From Astrobacterium formosum (GTDB taxonomy: Bacteria > Pseudomonadota > Alphaproteobacteria > Rhizobiales > Xanthobacteraceae), in assembly GCA_030848545.1 (NCBI GenBank), contig JAVDCA010000022.1, positions 1-64,000 on the forward strand: a stretch of DNA of 64,000 nucleotides, in the 5' to 3' direction. Position numbers and translations under genes: made by a program. Shown here piece after piece: positions 1-8,949 of the stretch. Positions within the stretch are counted from its first letter, which is position 1. Each line of letters opens with the position of its first letter. The notes below the pieces were generated by a model. It did not search any database. It saw only the letters and a program-made list of their open reading frames with translations, and was not told where the DNA came from.

Positions 1-195
1 TGTTCCATTGTGGTTGGTCGACCCTATGGCCGGCAGCCGCCGAGCTCCGGCGGATTCCGAAGAGCACCATGCGTACGAGCGCGTAGCGGCCCATAGCCGC
101 GCACCACGCGAACACCTGCGCGAGCACACGCTTTACACAATATCAAATCCGTTGCCGGACAGTGGCGCTGCAACTCGCGCCTGTTCGGGGGTTCG

Positions 196-2226
196 ATGGT
201 CTCGTTCAAATTCCGCGTCAGCACCAAACTGGCGCTCGCGTCGGCGGCCGGACTTCTGCTGGTCGCCGCCATGCTGGTCAACGAGCAACTGAACAATGCC
301 GCGGTCGAGGTGGCCTATTCGGCCGCCCTGCGCCAACAGCACGTGGTCGAGAACGCCTCCGCGGGCACCACCGCGATCCGCAACGCCGAAATCGCGCTGC
401 GCGACATTCGTCTCGACAACAGCGCCGACGGCGTCGGTTCGAGCCTCAATCGCCTGCGAGAGGCCGCCAAGGAGGGGCGCACCCACATGGAGGCGGCCCG
501 TCGCCTCTCCGACGACGAAGCCAACAACGAACGCATGGACAAGGTCGCGGCCATTTTCGACAAGTTCGCCGTCCGTTCGGCGACTCTCGCCGCCGCCCGT
601 CTCGCCATCATCGGGCACCAGGCGAAACAGAACGAGGCCGGCCGGCGCTGGAGCAAGGGCTGGGAGCAGATGGAAGTCGCGCTCGCCCTGGCATCGGAGC
701 AGCATCGCGAGGAGATCAATTCCAATTTGCGCGAGGGTGCGCAGCTGTTCATGGACGCACGCAACACATATTGGGTGTTCCTCACCACCGACGACCCGAA
801 GCTCCCGCAGCGCATCCGGCAGCTGGTTTTGACCTCAGGCGCGTCGTTGCGCCAGGCGCGCTCGGCGAGCAGCGACGCCAACATCGACTCCGCCGCCGAC
901 GAGCTTCTTGCCGCCGTCGACGCCTTCCGGATCGCGACTGAGGAGAGCGTCAAGTCCTGGATCGAAGCCAATCAGATCTACCGTCTCGGACTGATGCCGC
1001 TCGGCCGCGAGATCGACGACATATTGCCGATGATCGCCACCATGGCGGACGCCGCCTCCGACACCGCCATCAAGCATGCCGGGCACCAGATGACGAAAAG
1101 CAGCCGTGTCGGGCTTTCGGTCGGCCTGTTCGCCATCATGGTGCTGATCGGCACCGCGGTGGCCGGCGCCACCTCGATCGCGCGGCCGATCCGCCGCATC
1201 GGCGGCGTGTTGCTCGACCTCGCCGAAGGCCGCAAGGACATCGACATTCCCTATACGGGCCGCGGCGACGAAGTCGGCGACGCCGCGCGGGCCGCGAACG
1301 CGTTCCGCGACAGTCTCGTGCGCATGGAGAAGCTCGAAGCCGAGCAGGCGGCGGTCGAGCATAACCTCACGGTCGAGCGCAAGCGCGCCATGCACGAACT
1401 CGCCGGCCAGTTCGAGGCGGCTGCAGGCAAGATCGTCGGCGCGGTCTCGACCGCCTCGCAACAGCTCGAGACCGCCGCCGGCACGCTGACGCACACGGCT
1501 GAAACCACGCAGGCGCTGTCGAGCACGGTCGCGGCAGCCTCCGAGGAGGCTTCCGCCAACGTCCAGTCGGTCTCTTCGGCGGCCGAGGAGATGACCTCCT
1601 CCATCAACGAGATCAGCCGCCAGGTGCAGGAGGCGAGCCGGATATCCTGTGACGCGGTCCGTCAGGCCCAGGAGACCGACGGACGCATCGGAGAACTCGC
1701 ACGATCTGCCGCCCGTATCGGCGACGTCGTCAAGCTGATCACCACCATTGCGGAACAGACCAACCTGCTCGCCCTCAATGCCACCATAGAGGCGGCGCGC
1801 GCCGGCGAGTCAGGCCGCGGCTTCGCGGTCGTGGCGAGCGAGGTCAAGGCCCTCGCCATCCAGACCGCCAAGGCGACCGGCGACATCGGCGACCAGGTCG
1901 CCGCCATGCAGGCGTCGACCTCGGACTCGGTCGGCGCCATCCAGGCGATCGGCGCGACCATCGGCAAGATCGCCGAAATTGCCGCCTCGGTCGCCGCCGC
2001 CGTCGAGGAACAGGGCGCGGCGACCGGCGAGATCGCCCGCAACGTCCACGAAGCCGCCAAGGGCACCTCGCAGGTCGCCGTGAGCATCGCCTCCGTCAGC
2101 CAGGGCGCCGGCGCCACCGGCTCGGCCTCCGCACAGGTGCTCGACGCTGCCAAATCGCTCGCCGCCGACTCCGGCCGGCTCAAGAGCGAAGTGCAGAATT
2201 TCCTGGAGACCATCCGGGCGGCGTGA
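196..2226 (+). CDS. Methyl-accepting chemotaxis protein
   Basis: Inner-membrane chemoreceptor of 676 residues that would signal to CheA/CheW. A hydrophobic helix at about residues 12-28 is followed by a helix-rich periplasmic region (about 30-310), a second membrane helix (about 315-335), a HAMP segment (about 336-390) and a cytoplasmic signalling domain carrying the conserved hairpin [19 protein letters not shown]. The long all-helical sensor resembles HBM-type double four-helix bundles, which is inference; the ligand is unknown. It lacks a C-terminal CheR/CheB tether pentapeptide. No che genes are nearby, so it is an orphan receptor. A second receptor of the same signalling class lies at 57707-59914. 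Confidence 0.95.
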   Translation: MVSFKFRVSTKLALASAAGLLLVAAMLVNEQLNNAAVEVAYSAALRQQHVVENASAGTTAIRNAEIALRDIRLDNSADGVGSSLNRLREAAKEGRTHMEAARRLSDDEANNERMDKVAAIFDKFAVRSATLAAARLAIIGHQAKQNEAGRRWSKGWEQMEVALALASEQHREEINSNLREGAQLFMDARNTYWVFLTTDDPKLPQRIRQLVLTSGASLRQARSASSDANIDSAADELLAAVDAFRIATEESVKSWIEANQIYRLGLMPLGREIDDILPMIATMADAASDTAIKHAGHQMTKSSRVGLSVGLFAIMVLIGTAVAGATSIARPIRRIGGVLLDLAEGRKDIDIPYTGRGDEVGDAARAANAFRDSLVRMEKLEAEQAAVEHNLTVERKRAMHELAGQFEAAAGKIVGAVSTASQQLETAAGTLTHTAETTQALSSTVAAASEEASANVQSVSSAAEEMTSSINEISRQVQEASRISCDAVRQAQETDGRIGELARSAARIGDVVKLITTIAEQTNLLALNATIEAARAGESGRGFAVVASEVKALAIQTAKATGDIGDQVAAMQASTSDSVGAIQAIGATIGKIAEIAASVAAAVEEQGAATGEIARNVHEAAKGTSQVAVSIASVSQGAGATGSASAQVLDAAKSLAADSGRLKSEVQNFLETIRAA

Positions 2227-2250
2227 AGGCGGCAGCGAGGCCGTGCGCGC

Positions 2251-2382
2251 TCAGGCCGCGGTTCGGTAGACGGACCGATAGGCACCCGGAGTGACGCCCA
2301 TGGTGTGTCGGAAGCTGCGGGTGAAATGGCCCTGGTCGGCGAAGCCGGACGCGGCAGCGACCTCCCTGCAAGATGCCCGGCC
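2251..2382 (-). pseudogene. Remnant of an AraC-family regulator (C-terminal helix-turn-helix only)
   Basis: The minus-strand frame ending at 2251 reads about 43 residues that match the second helix-turn-helix of AraC regulators: a VAAASGFADQGHFTRSFRH core followed by GVTPGAYR. Upstream the frame loses all similarity and runs into the control region of the DUF134 gene, so the sensor domain and first helix-turn-helix are missing. I read it as a decayed gene end left by a deletion. The edge at 2382 is approximate. Confidence 0.7.
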
Positions 2383-2478
2383 GGAAATTCGCCATCTTGA
2401 ATCCTGTTGCAGCCGGCCCGCCCGCCCGTCCGCATGGCAGGCATGCCCGGGGCACGGATGGCGCCACCCTCGGCCGGA

Positions 2479-2495
2479 TGTATTATGCACATACA
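2479..2495 (+). promoter_or_regulatory. Putative promoter/operator of the DUF134 gene
   Basis: TGTAT and ATACA form an inverted repeat around a 7-base spacer (TGTATTATGCACATACA). It contains TATTAT (2481-2486), a fair -10 hexamer, 27 bases before the ATG of the DUF134 gene. A Shine-Dalgarno GGAG sits at 2503-2506. An operator overlapping the -10 box would allow autoregulation by the DUF134 protein; this is inference from position only. Confidence 0.35.
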
Positions 2496-2512
2496 CCCAT
2501 AACGGAGCGGCG

Positions 2513-2902
2513 ATGCCGCGACCGCGCAAGATTCGCTTTGTGCCGCCCGAGACCGCCGCCCGCTACTACAAGCCGCGCGGTATTCCGCTGCGCGAGCTCA
2601 CGGAGGAGGTTTTGTCCCTGGACGGCCTCGAGGCGTTGCGCCTTGCCGACGTGGAGGGGCTCGAACAGGTGGACGCGGCCGAGACCATGGGGATTTCTCG
2701 CTCCACCTTCTCGCGCCTGCTCGCCCAGGCGCGCACCACGGTCGCGACAGCTCTCACCACCGGCCAGGCGCTCAGGATCCAGGGCGGTCCGATCACGACC
2801 GCCGAATTTCGCGAATGCGGGCGTAGTCCAAGACATCGCTGCCGGCCCATGCCGGCAGGTGACGAACCGCCTCATTCCGGCGGCGGGGACGGCGACGCGT
2901 GA
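2513..2902 (+). CDS. DUF134 (UPF0251) family putative DNA-binding protein
   Basis: A 129-residue protein of the DUF134 family, predicted to bind DNA through a sigma-70 region-4-like helix-turn-helix. It opens with the family signature MPRPRKIRFV, continues with the region around LSLDGLEALRLADVEGL, and has the helix-turn-helix at about residues 50-80 (QVDAAETMGISRSTFSRLL). The start is the ATG preceded by GGAG at 2503-2506; longer readings of the frame upstream have no family similarity. DUF134 genes are often found beside NifX/NifB-type cluster-binding proteins, and here one follows after 40 bases. The last 25 residues are low in complexity and poorly conserved. Confidence 0.85.
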   Translation: MPRPRKIRFVPPETAARYYKPRGIPLRELTEEVLSLDGLEALRLADVEGLEQVDAAETMGISRSTFSRLLAQARTTVATALTTGQALRIQGGPITTAEFRECGRSPRHRCRPMPAGDEPPHSGGGDGDA

Positions 2903-2942
2903 TGCCCGCATGCCCTGCCCTCTCGACAATCAATGGAGTGAC

Positions 2943-3359
2943 ATGATGAACACGCTGATCGCCGTCCCGTCCCAGCATCCCGGCGGGCTCTCCGCCGCCG
3001 TGTCCGACCATTTCGGCCATTGCGACGCTTTCACGATCATCGCCTTGCAGGACGGCAAGGTCACCGACACGCGCATCCTGCCGACGCCGCCGCATGGCGA
3101 CGGCGGCTGCCTCGTGCCGGTCGGACTGCTGGCGGATTCCGGCGTCACCGCCATCGTGGCCCGCGGCATGGGCGGGCGGCCACTGATGGGATTTCTGCAA
3201 TCCGGCATTCAGCCGCTGCATGCCGAAGCGTGCGCGACGGTCGAGGCGGTGGTAGCCGCCTATGTGGCTGGCAAGCTCAAGCCGTTCAGTCCCGAACTCG
3301 TATGCGGTGGCGGCGGCCACGACCATGATCACGGCGGGGGCTGCTGCTCCGATGACTGA
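2943..3359 (+). CDS. NifB/NifX-family iron-molybdenum cluster-binding-like protein
   Basis: A small protein of 138 residues with the dinitrogenase iron-molybdenum cofactor-binding fold (PF02579). It has the expected N-terminal strand (TLIAVPS), the conserved loop DHFGHCDAF at residues 22-30 with His26 and Cys27, and a GMGGRPL turn. The C-terminal tail is rich in metal ligands (Cys121, His126, His128, His130, Cys134, Cys135). Family members carry or scaffold Fe-S/Mo clusters; there are no nitrogenase genes here, so this is a non-nif member of unknown cargo. Two adjacent ATGs (2943, 2946) are possible starts. It overlaps the following thioesterase gene by 8 bases, which implies co-translation. 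Confidence 0.88.
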   Translation: MMNTLIAVPSQHPGGLSAAVSDHFGHCDAFTIIALQDGKVTDTRILPTPPHGDGGCLVPVGLLADSGVTAIVARGMGGRPLMGFLQSGIQPLHAEACATVEAVVAAYVAGKLKPFSPELVCGGGGHDHDHGGGCCSDD

Positions 3360-3870
3360 TCGTGTGCCTGCCGCGGCGGCACACGCCATGGCAGGCCTCG
3401 CCGACAGCCTCCATGGCGGCTGCATGGCTTGCGGTGGTGCCGACCGCAATCCCACCTCTCTGTGCCTCGCCTTCACGTACTGTCCGGACGGCTCGGTCTC
3501 GGCCGTCCACACGACCGGCGTCCAGCACCAGGGTTATTCCGGCATCCTTCACGGCGGCATGGTCAGCACGCTGCTGGACGCCGCGATGACGCACTGCCTG
3601 TTCGCGCACGGCATCTCGGCGGTGACGGCCGAACTTCTGGTCCGGTTCGTCGCCCCCGTGAAGATCGGGCAGCGGGTGGAACTGACCGCCCGGCTGGTCG
3701 AAACGAAGCGCCGCACCTATCGTCTCGAGGCTCGCCTGACTTGCGAGGCACGCCTCATGGCGCGGGCGACGGCAAAATTCCTCGATGCGAGCCGGCTTCT
3801 CGCCAGCCAATCGATTCACGCGCTCCCCTCGGACGAGCACGGATGCGCACCGTCCCACCACCTTGCATGA
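3352..3870 (+). CDS. PaaI/hotdog-fold thioesterase with N-terminal cysteine cluster
   Basis: A 172-residue acyl-CoA thioesterase-like protein. The hotdog helix is clear (GILHGGMVSTLLDAAM, about residues 64-79), with the later strands ELLVRFVAPVKIGQRVEL. Before the fold lies CMACGG with a further cysteine (Cys24, Cys27, Cys38), a pattern seen in a subset of these proteins and possibly metal-binding. The start at 3352 is chosen because it overlaps the end of the NifX-like gene; longer readings only translate that gene out of frame. The substrate is unknown. Confidence 0.82.
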   Translation: MTDRVPAAAAHAMAGLADSLHGGCMACGGADRNPTSLCLAFTYCPDGSVSAVHTTGVQHQGYSGILHGGMVSTLLDAAMTHCLFAHGISAVTAELLVRFVAPVKIGQRVELTARLVETKRRTYRLEARLTCEARLMARATAKFLDASRLLASQSIHALPSDEHGCAPSHHLA

Positions 3871-3935
3871 TCGCCGCAAGGCGACGAAACCGCCGTTCCA
3901 AAACCCCACGCCTTTCGAGAAAGCCGTCCAGCGCC

Positions 3936-4601
3936 ATGGCCAAGCCGAAGCCCGACGTCATCACCTGTTCCGAATGCACGCAGTATAATTGCCACCGGCA
4001 CGACAAGATCTATCCCAATGTCTGTGCCACCACCGATCTCGCCGCCGACGAGCGCGCCGAGATCGCCGCCCTCTATGCCGGCGACAGTCTCGACGGCCTG
4101 ATCAACCGCGTCGCGGCGGAAGTTGAGGGCACGTATTATTGCAAGATCAACCGCATCGAGGAGACGATCGCGTTTGCGCGGCGCATCGGCGCCAAACTCC
4201 TCGGCATCGCCACCTGCGTTGGGCTCGCCGCCGAGACCAAGATCCTGGTCGACATCCTGCGCACCGCCGGCTTCTCGACCCGCACCGCCATCTGCAAGGT
4301 CGGATCCATCGACAAGAGCGAAGTCGGCCTCGCCGAGGAGCTCAAGATTCGCCCCGGCTTCGAGGCGAGCTGCAACCCGGTCCTGCAGGCCCGCGTCCTC
4401 AACCGCCACAAGACCGATCTCAACATCGTCATGGGACTATGCGTCGGCCACGACAGCCTGTTCTACCGCCACTCGCAGGCGCCGGTGACCACCCTCGTGG
4501 TCAAGGACCGCGTCCTCGGCCACAATCCGGTCGCCGGGCTCTACACGGCGAAGTCCTACAACCGCCGCCTGCTCGACCCGGACGCGATGGCGAAGCTTTA
4601 G
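3936..4601 (+). CDS. DUF1847 family cysteine-rich protein
   Basis: A 221-residue protein of the DUF1847 family, whose function is not established. The N-terminus has a cysteine motif typical of a metal centre (Cys11, Cys14, Cys19, Cys30). More cysteines sit in conserved contexts downstream: YYCKINRIEE, ATCVGLAAET, SCNPVLQARVLN and GLCVGHDSLF. The start MAKPKPDV is chosen because the family begins just before the first CxxC; an upstream in-frame ATG at 3867 would add a basic, unconserved stretch. It follows the NifX-like and thioesterase genes on the same strand after 65 bases and is probably part of the same unit. Confidence 0.8.
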   Translation: MAKPKPDVITCSECTQYNCHRHDKIYPNVCATTDLAADERAEIAALYAGDSLDGLINRVAAEVEGTYYCKINRIEETIAFARRIGAKLLGIATCVGLAAETKILVDILRTAGFSTRTAICKVGSIDKSEVGLAEELKIRPGFEASCNPVLQARVLNRHKTDLNIVMGLCVGHDSLFYRHSQAPVTTLVVKDRVLGHNPVAGLYTAKSYNRRLLDPDAMAKL

Positions 4602-4747
4602 GGGAGCGCACGCCCTCGCTCATCGAGCCCGGGGCAATGCTCCTTTTGCGAACTTTACGCGGCGCTCTTCTGGCGGTCAGCGATGAAAGCCGAGACCGTG
4701 TCGAGCACCTCCCGGGACACTTCGGGACAGAACGGAGGCGGCGTCGC

Positions 4748-5584
4748 ATGCGCGAGGAGACGTTTTCCGGCCGGGGCGGATACCGGATCTTCATGCGGTC
4801 ATGGCGGCCCGCGCCGGCGCCGCGCGGCGTGGTCGTCATCTGCCACGGCGTCAACTCGCACGGCGGCCAGTATCTGTGGGCGGCCGAGCAGTTCGTGGCC
4901 GGCGGCCTTGCGGTCTATGCCCTCGACCTGCGCGGCCGCGGCAAGTCCGAGGGGCCGCGCTTCTATGTCGACGACATCGCCGACTACACCCAGGATCTCG
5001 GCAGGCTCGTTCAGATCGCCAGGCAACGGGAGCCGCACCTGCCGGTGTTCCTGCTCGGCCACAGTGCGGGGGGTGTCGTGTCCTGCACCTTTGCGCTCGA
5101 TCACCAGGACGAACTCGCCGGGCTGATCTGCGAAAGTTTCGCCTTCAAGGTGCCGGCACCGGATTTCGTGCTCGCGATCATCAAAGGACTGAGCCGGATC
5201 GCACCGAAATTGCCGATTCTCAAGCTCAAGAACGAAGATTTCTCACGCGACCCCGAGTCGGTGCGCGCGCTCAATGCCGACCCGCTCATCGCCGGCGAGG
5301 TCCAGCCCGCCATGACGGTGGCGGCGCTGGTGCGTGCCGACGAGCGGCTGAAACGGGAATTCCCACGCATCACGCTGCCGGTCTTCATCATGCACGGCAC
5401 GGCCGATAAGGCGGCGGTGCCGAGCGGAAGCCAGTTCTTCTTCGACACGGCGGGCTCAAAGGACAAGACGCTGAAGATGTACGAGACCCATGCCCACGAT
5501 CTCCTCAATGACGTCGGCAAGGAGCAGGTGATGGCCGACATGCGGGCCTGGATCGACGAAAGGATTCAGAGCCCGGTTCGCTGA
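4748..5584 (+). CDS. Alpha/beta hydrolase, monoacylglycerol-lipase type
   Basis: A 278-residue serine hydrolase of the Hydrolase_4 / monoglyceride lipase group. The oxyanion-side motif HGVNSHGG (about 33-40) is followed by the DLRGRGKSEG strand turn, the nucleophile elbow GHSAGG with Ser106, an acid in HGTADKAA and the catalytic histidine in ETHAHDLLND. It likely hydrolyses acylglycerols or lysophospholipid-like esters; the substrate is not shown. No signal peptide. It is separated by 146 bases from the DUF1847 gene and converges on the DoxX gene. Confidence 0.88.
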   Translation: MREETFSGRGGYRIFMRSWRPAPAPRGVVVICHGVNSHGGQYLWAAEQFVAGGLAVYALDLRGRGKSEGPRFYVDDIADYTQDLGRLVQIARQREPHLPVFLLGHSAGGVVSCTFALDHQDELAGLICESFAFKVPAPDFVLAIIKGLSRIAPKLPILKLKNEDFSRDPESVRALNADPLIAGEVQPAMTVAALVRADERLKREFPRITLPVFIMHGTADKAAVPSGSQFFFDTAGSKDKTLKMYETHAHDLLNDVGKEQVMADMRAWIDERIQSPVR

Positions 5585-5664
5585 CGCCCGCCGCCACCTG
5601 CCGATCGCATTCCTCGACGGCCGGCGGCCGGTTGCGGCTTCGCTTCGGCAGAAGGAACCAGCCC

Positions 5665-6150
5665 TTACCCGATGCGTCGGTGACGCAGTCCATCGAGGCC
5701 GAAGCGGCCGGCGCCGACTGCGGCCACGTATAGAAGGCCGCCGATGATGGACAGGTTCTTGGAGAACTGGATCTGCTGGCCCCGATAGGCGGCGCCGTCC
5801 AGCTCCCAGAACCGATGGGCGATCAGGGTTGCGGCGATCGTGAAGACGACGAGGCAGAGGGCGCCGAGCCGCGCCTGGAAGCCGAGCACGACCAAAAGCC
5901 CGCCAGTGAACTCCAGCGCGCCGGCAAGGACGGCCATGACCGAAGCAAACGGCACGCCCTGGCTCTGCAGCGAGGCCGTAAAGCCTTCGAGTCCGGTGAG
6001 CTTGCCATAGCCCGACATGACGAAGATCGCGCCGAGGAGGATGCGGCCGAGCAGCAGAGCGGCGTCGACGCCGGGCGAATCGGCACGGCGGTCGGCCTGC
6101 GGCACGGCGAGCGGTAGCGAACCGACGGTTTCGGCGCGATTGGCAGTCAT
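5665..6150 (-). CDS. DoxX family membrane protein
   Basis: A 161-residue inner-membrane protein with four predicted helices, of the DoxX family (LLLGRILLGAIFVMSGYGKL near the N-terminus, then GALEFTGGLLVVLGF and HRFW). Members occur as small quinol-oxidase-like or redox-associated membrane proteins; the role here is unknown. The start is supported by GGAGG six bases upstream of the ATG. It stands alone, convergent with the hydrolase gene and divergent from the amine oxidase gene. Confidence 0.88.
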   Translation of the reverse strand: MTANRAETVGSLPLAVPQADRRADSPGVDAALLLGRILLGAIFVMSGYGKLTGLEGFTASLQSQGVPFASVMAVLAGALEFTGGLLVVLGFQARLGALCLVVFTIAATLIAHRFWELDGAAYRGQQIQFSKNLSIIGGLLYVAAVGAGRFGLDGLRHRRIG

Positions 6151-6407
6151 ATAACCTCCGCATATGGATGTTCGGGCTGACAGAGCGACTGGCGCAACCG
6201 CCCTGGTTCGGAACGTGGGCTATAGCCGCGAGTTCACGTCTTGGCGCTTCACGTCGTCTCACGAATGCGCGACGGAACACCAGCCGTCATGGCGCCGCGC
6301 AAGCGCCGGACCGGAACCCACCAGGTCTGCACCCTGTCGCGGAAAAGCCGGCACTTGCGCCGGCAGCCTCCGGCTTGCTTCGCTGGAACCCCAACCGCAG
6401 GAGTGAC

Positions 6408-7652
6408 ATGAGCGACGTCGATATTGTGGTGATCGGCGCCGGCGCGGCCGGCATCGCGGCGGCGCGCCGCCTCTCGGGTTGCGGCCTGAGGGTGCGCGTC
6501 CTCGAAGCCCGCCAGCGTGTCGGCGGACGGGCTTGGACATTGCCCGATCCCGCGGGGATCGGCCTCGACCTGGGCTGCGGCTGGCTGCATTCGGCGGTCG
6601 ACAACGAATGGACCGCACTCGCCGACGAACTCGGGTTTGCGATCGACACCTCGCAGCCGGCCTGGAGCAAGCCGGCGCTCGAACAGGGCTTTCCGGCAGC
6701 CCGGCAGAACGAATTCCGCACCGCCCTCGACGCCCTGTTCGAGCGCCTTGATCGCGCAGGCCACGCCCGCGACGACCGCCCGGCCGCCGACCTGCTGCCG
6801 AAGGACCCGCGCTGGCGCGATCTCCTCGACGCCGTTTCGACCTGGATCAACGGCGTCGAACTGGCTCAGCTGTCCGTGCATGACCTATGCCGCTATGTGG
6901 ACACCGATGTGAACTGGCGCGTGCGCGCCGGCTATGGATCGCTGATCGCGACGGCAGCCGAAGGCCTCGACGTCATGCTTGGTTCACCCGTCACCGCAAT
7001 CGACCACGCCGACAGAGCGCTGAAGATCGAAACGACCCGCGGCACATTCGCGGCACGGGCGGCGATCCTGACGTTGCCGACGGACGTCCTCGCCCGCGAG
7101 GCGATACGTTTCGCCCCTGCCCTTCCCGACAAGATCGATGCCGCCGCCGCACTGCCCCTCGGCCTCGCCGACAAGGTATTCATGCGGATCGCCGGGGCAC
7201 ACGAACTCCCCATCGAGCGCCGGCTCTATGGGGCGACCGAAGGCGAGATCGCGAGCTTTCACCTGCGGCCATTCGGGTCGGACCTGATCGAGGTCTATCT
7301 CGGCGGCGCGCTGGCGCGGCGGCTGGAGGACGATGACGGTCGCGCCATGTTCGCCTTCGCGGTCGACCAGTTCGCCGACCGCATGGGCAACGACATGCGG
7401 GGGCGGATTTCATTCGTCGCCGCCTCGGCCTGGGCGCGCGACCCGTTGTCCCGCGGTTCCTATTCGCACGCTCGCATCGGCATGAGCGACCGGCGCGCCG
7501 TCCTCGCAGCCCCGGTCGACGATCGCCTGTTCTTCGCCGGCGAAGCGACCTCGCGGGAGGATTTCTCGACCGCCCATGGCGCCTATCGCAGCGGCACACG
7601 GGCGGCCGAAGAAGCCATCGCGGCGTTGACCGCGTCCAGACAGTCTACTTGA
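6408..7652 (+). CDS. FAD-dependent amine oxidase family protein
   Basis: A 414-residue flavoprotein of the monoamine oxidase superfamily. The ADP-binding motif GAGAAG (residues 10-15) and the arginine-rich RQRVGGRAWT loop are intact. The C-terminal FAD-binding segment RLFFAGEATSREDFSTAHGA closes the fold. Family members oxidise amines, polyamines or related compounds; the substrate cannot be read from the sequence. A Shine-Dalgarno AGGAG precedes the ATG by seven bases. It has its own promoter region of about 250 bases, in which I see no clear operator. Confidence 0.88.
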   Translation: MSDVDIVVIGAGAAGIAAARRLSGCGLRVRVLEARQRVGGRAWTLPDPAGIGLDLGCGWLHSAVDNEWTALADELGFAIDTSQPAWSKPALEQGFPAARQNEFRTALDALFERLDRAGHARDDRPAADLLPKDPRWRDLLDAVSTWINGVELAQLSVHDLCRYVDTDVNWRVRAGYGSLIATAAEGLDVMLGSPVTAIDHADRALKIETTRGTFAARAAILTLPTDVLAREAIRFAPALPDKIDAAAALPLGLADKVFMRIAGAHELPIERRLYGATEGEIASFHLRPFGSDLIEVYLGGALARRLEDDDGRAMFAFAVDQFADRMGNDMRGRISFVAASAWARDPLSRGSYSHARIGMSDRRAVLAAPVDDRLFFAGEATSREDFSTAHGAYRSGTRAAEEAIAALTASRQST

Positions 7653-7724
7653 TCAGAGAACGTCATCGGTTTCCGCGTCGACACCAGTCGGCCCGGAGGC
7701 CGTGGGGCTTCGGGGTCGATCGGG

Positions 7725-8783
7725 TCAAGGCCGGGCTTCGAGGACGAGATTGAACGGCGTCTCGAGCGCGCGGCGAAAGCGGGAGAAGCCCGCCGCCGCG
7801 AAGATGTCGGCGAGGCGCGCCTCCCCGGCCTGCGCACCGAGGACATGGGTGCCGCGCTCGGAAATCGCATGGGCGCAGCACATGGTCGTGGAGGCCGAGT
7901 AGTAGAGCCGACCCACGGGCGTGAAGTTGTCCTCGACGCGGTCATGGGCAAACGGCTCGACCAGCAGCACGGTGCCGTCTTCCGCCAGCGCATGGGCGGC
8001 GTGCTCGGCTGCCGCGGTCGGGTGACCCATGTCGTGCAGGCAGTCGAAGAAGCAGATCAGTCCGTAATCCTCGGCCGGATAGTCGTCGGCTCGCGCGACC
8101 TCGAAGCGCACCCGGTCGGCGACCCCCGCCGCTTGCGCGTTCGCCCGCGCCGCCGCCACCGAGCCGGCATGAACGTCGAAGCCAACGAAACGTGAGTTCG
8201 GGTAGGCCTCGGCCATCAGGATGGTGGAATGGCCGTGACCGCAGCCCACATCGGCGACCCGGATGCCGCGCTCGAGATTCGTCGTCACGCCATCGAGGGC
8301 CGGCAGCCATTGCGGCACGAGACTGCCCTTGTAGGCGTTGCGGTAGAAGCCGGCGACGCCGCAATGGAGGCGCTGGTCGTGATCTCCCCAGGCCACTCCC
8401 TTGCCGGTGCGGAATGCCTCGATGGCCTTGACCTCGTCGGCCCACATGGACGCAACCACCTGCCACGCGGGCAGGAAATAGGCCGGGCTCGAGGCATCGC
8501 CGAACACGAGTGCCTGCTCGGCGGTAAGCTCGTAAGTGACGTTTTCGGGGTCATAGTCGACATAGCCGGCGGCCGCCTGGGCATTGAGCCATTCGCGCAC
8601 ATAACGTTCGGCACAGCCTGCGCGCCTGGCGACCTCGGCGGAACTGAGCGGACCGGCGCCGGCCATGGCACGGAAGAGGCCGAGCTTGTCGCCCAGGCTG
8701 ATCATGACGCCGCCATATCCGGCGGCGAGATCGGCAACGACCTTGCCCAGCAGGGCATCGAACTTGGTTTGATCGAGAGACAT
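7725..8783 (-). CDS. Class I SAM-dependent methyltransferase with N-terminal winged helix
   Basis: A 352-residue protein with a winged-helix dimerisation region (about residues 10-95; DKLGLFRAM, ERYVREWL) and a Rossmann methyltransferase domain whose SAM motif is VADVGCGHGHSTI (about 180). This architecture matches the Rv2258c-like group and is related to small-molecule O-methyltransferases. The start is the first ATG; longer readings upstream are unconserved. It is divergent from the GlxA-type regulator at 8950, which is a plausible controller of this gene. The substrate is unknown. Confidence 0.85.
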   Translation of the reverse strand: MSLDQTKFDALLGKVVADLAAGYGGVMISLGDKLGLFRAMAGAGPLSSAEVARRAGCAERYVREWLNAQAAAGYVDYDPENVTYELTAEQALVFGDASSPAYFLPAWQVVASMWADEVKAIEAFRTGKGVAWGDHDQRLHCGVAGFYRNAYKGSLVPQWLPALDGVTTNLERGIRVADVGCGHGHSTILMAEAYPNSRFVGFDVHAGSVAAARANAQAAGVADRVRFEVARADDYPAEDYGLICFFDCLHDMGHPTAAAEHAAHALAEDGTVLLVEPFAHDRVEDNFTPVGRLYYSASTTMCCAHAISERGTHVLGAQAGEARLADIFAAAGFSRFRRALETPFNLVLEARP

Positions 8784-8949
8784 CGGGGGTTCTCCGTTCC
8801 GTCGGCGGCGCGACGAGCCGGCCGCCATTTGTCGGCAGGTTTGTGCCCGACCATGGCGGTCAGGTTCAGAGGCGGACGCGACAGAACCGGGCGTTTCGTG
8901 CCATAGGAAACGCAATCGGGATGGAACACCGCTTTCAGGGAGGCTGCCG

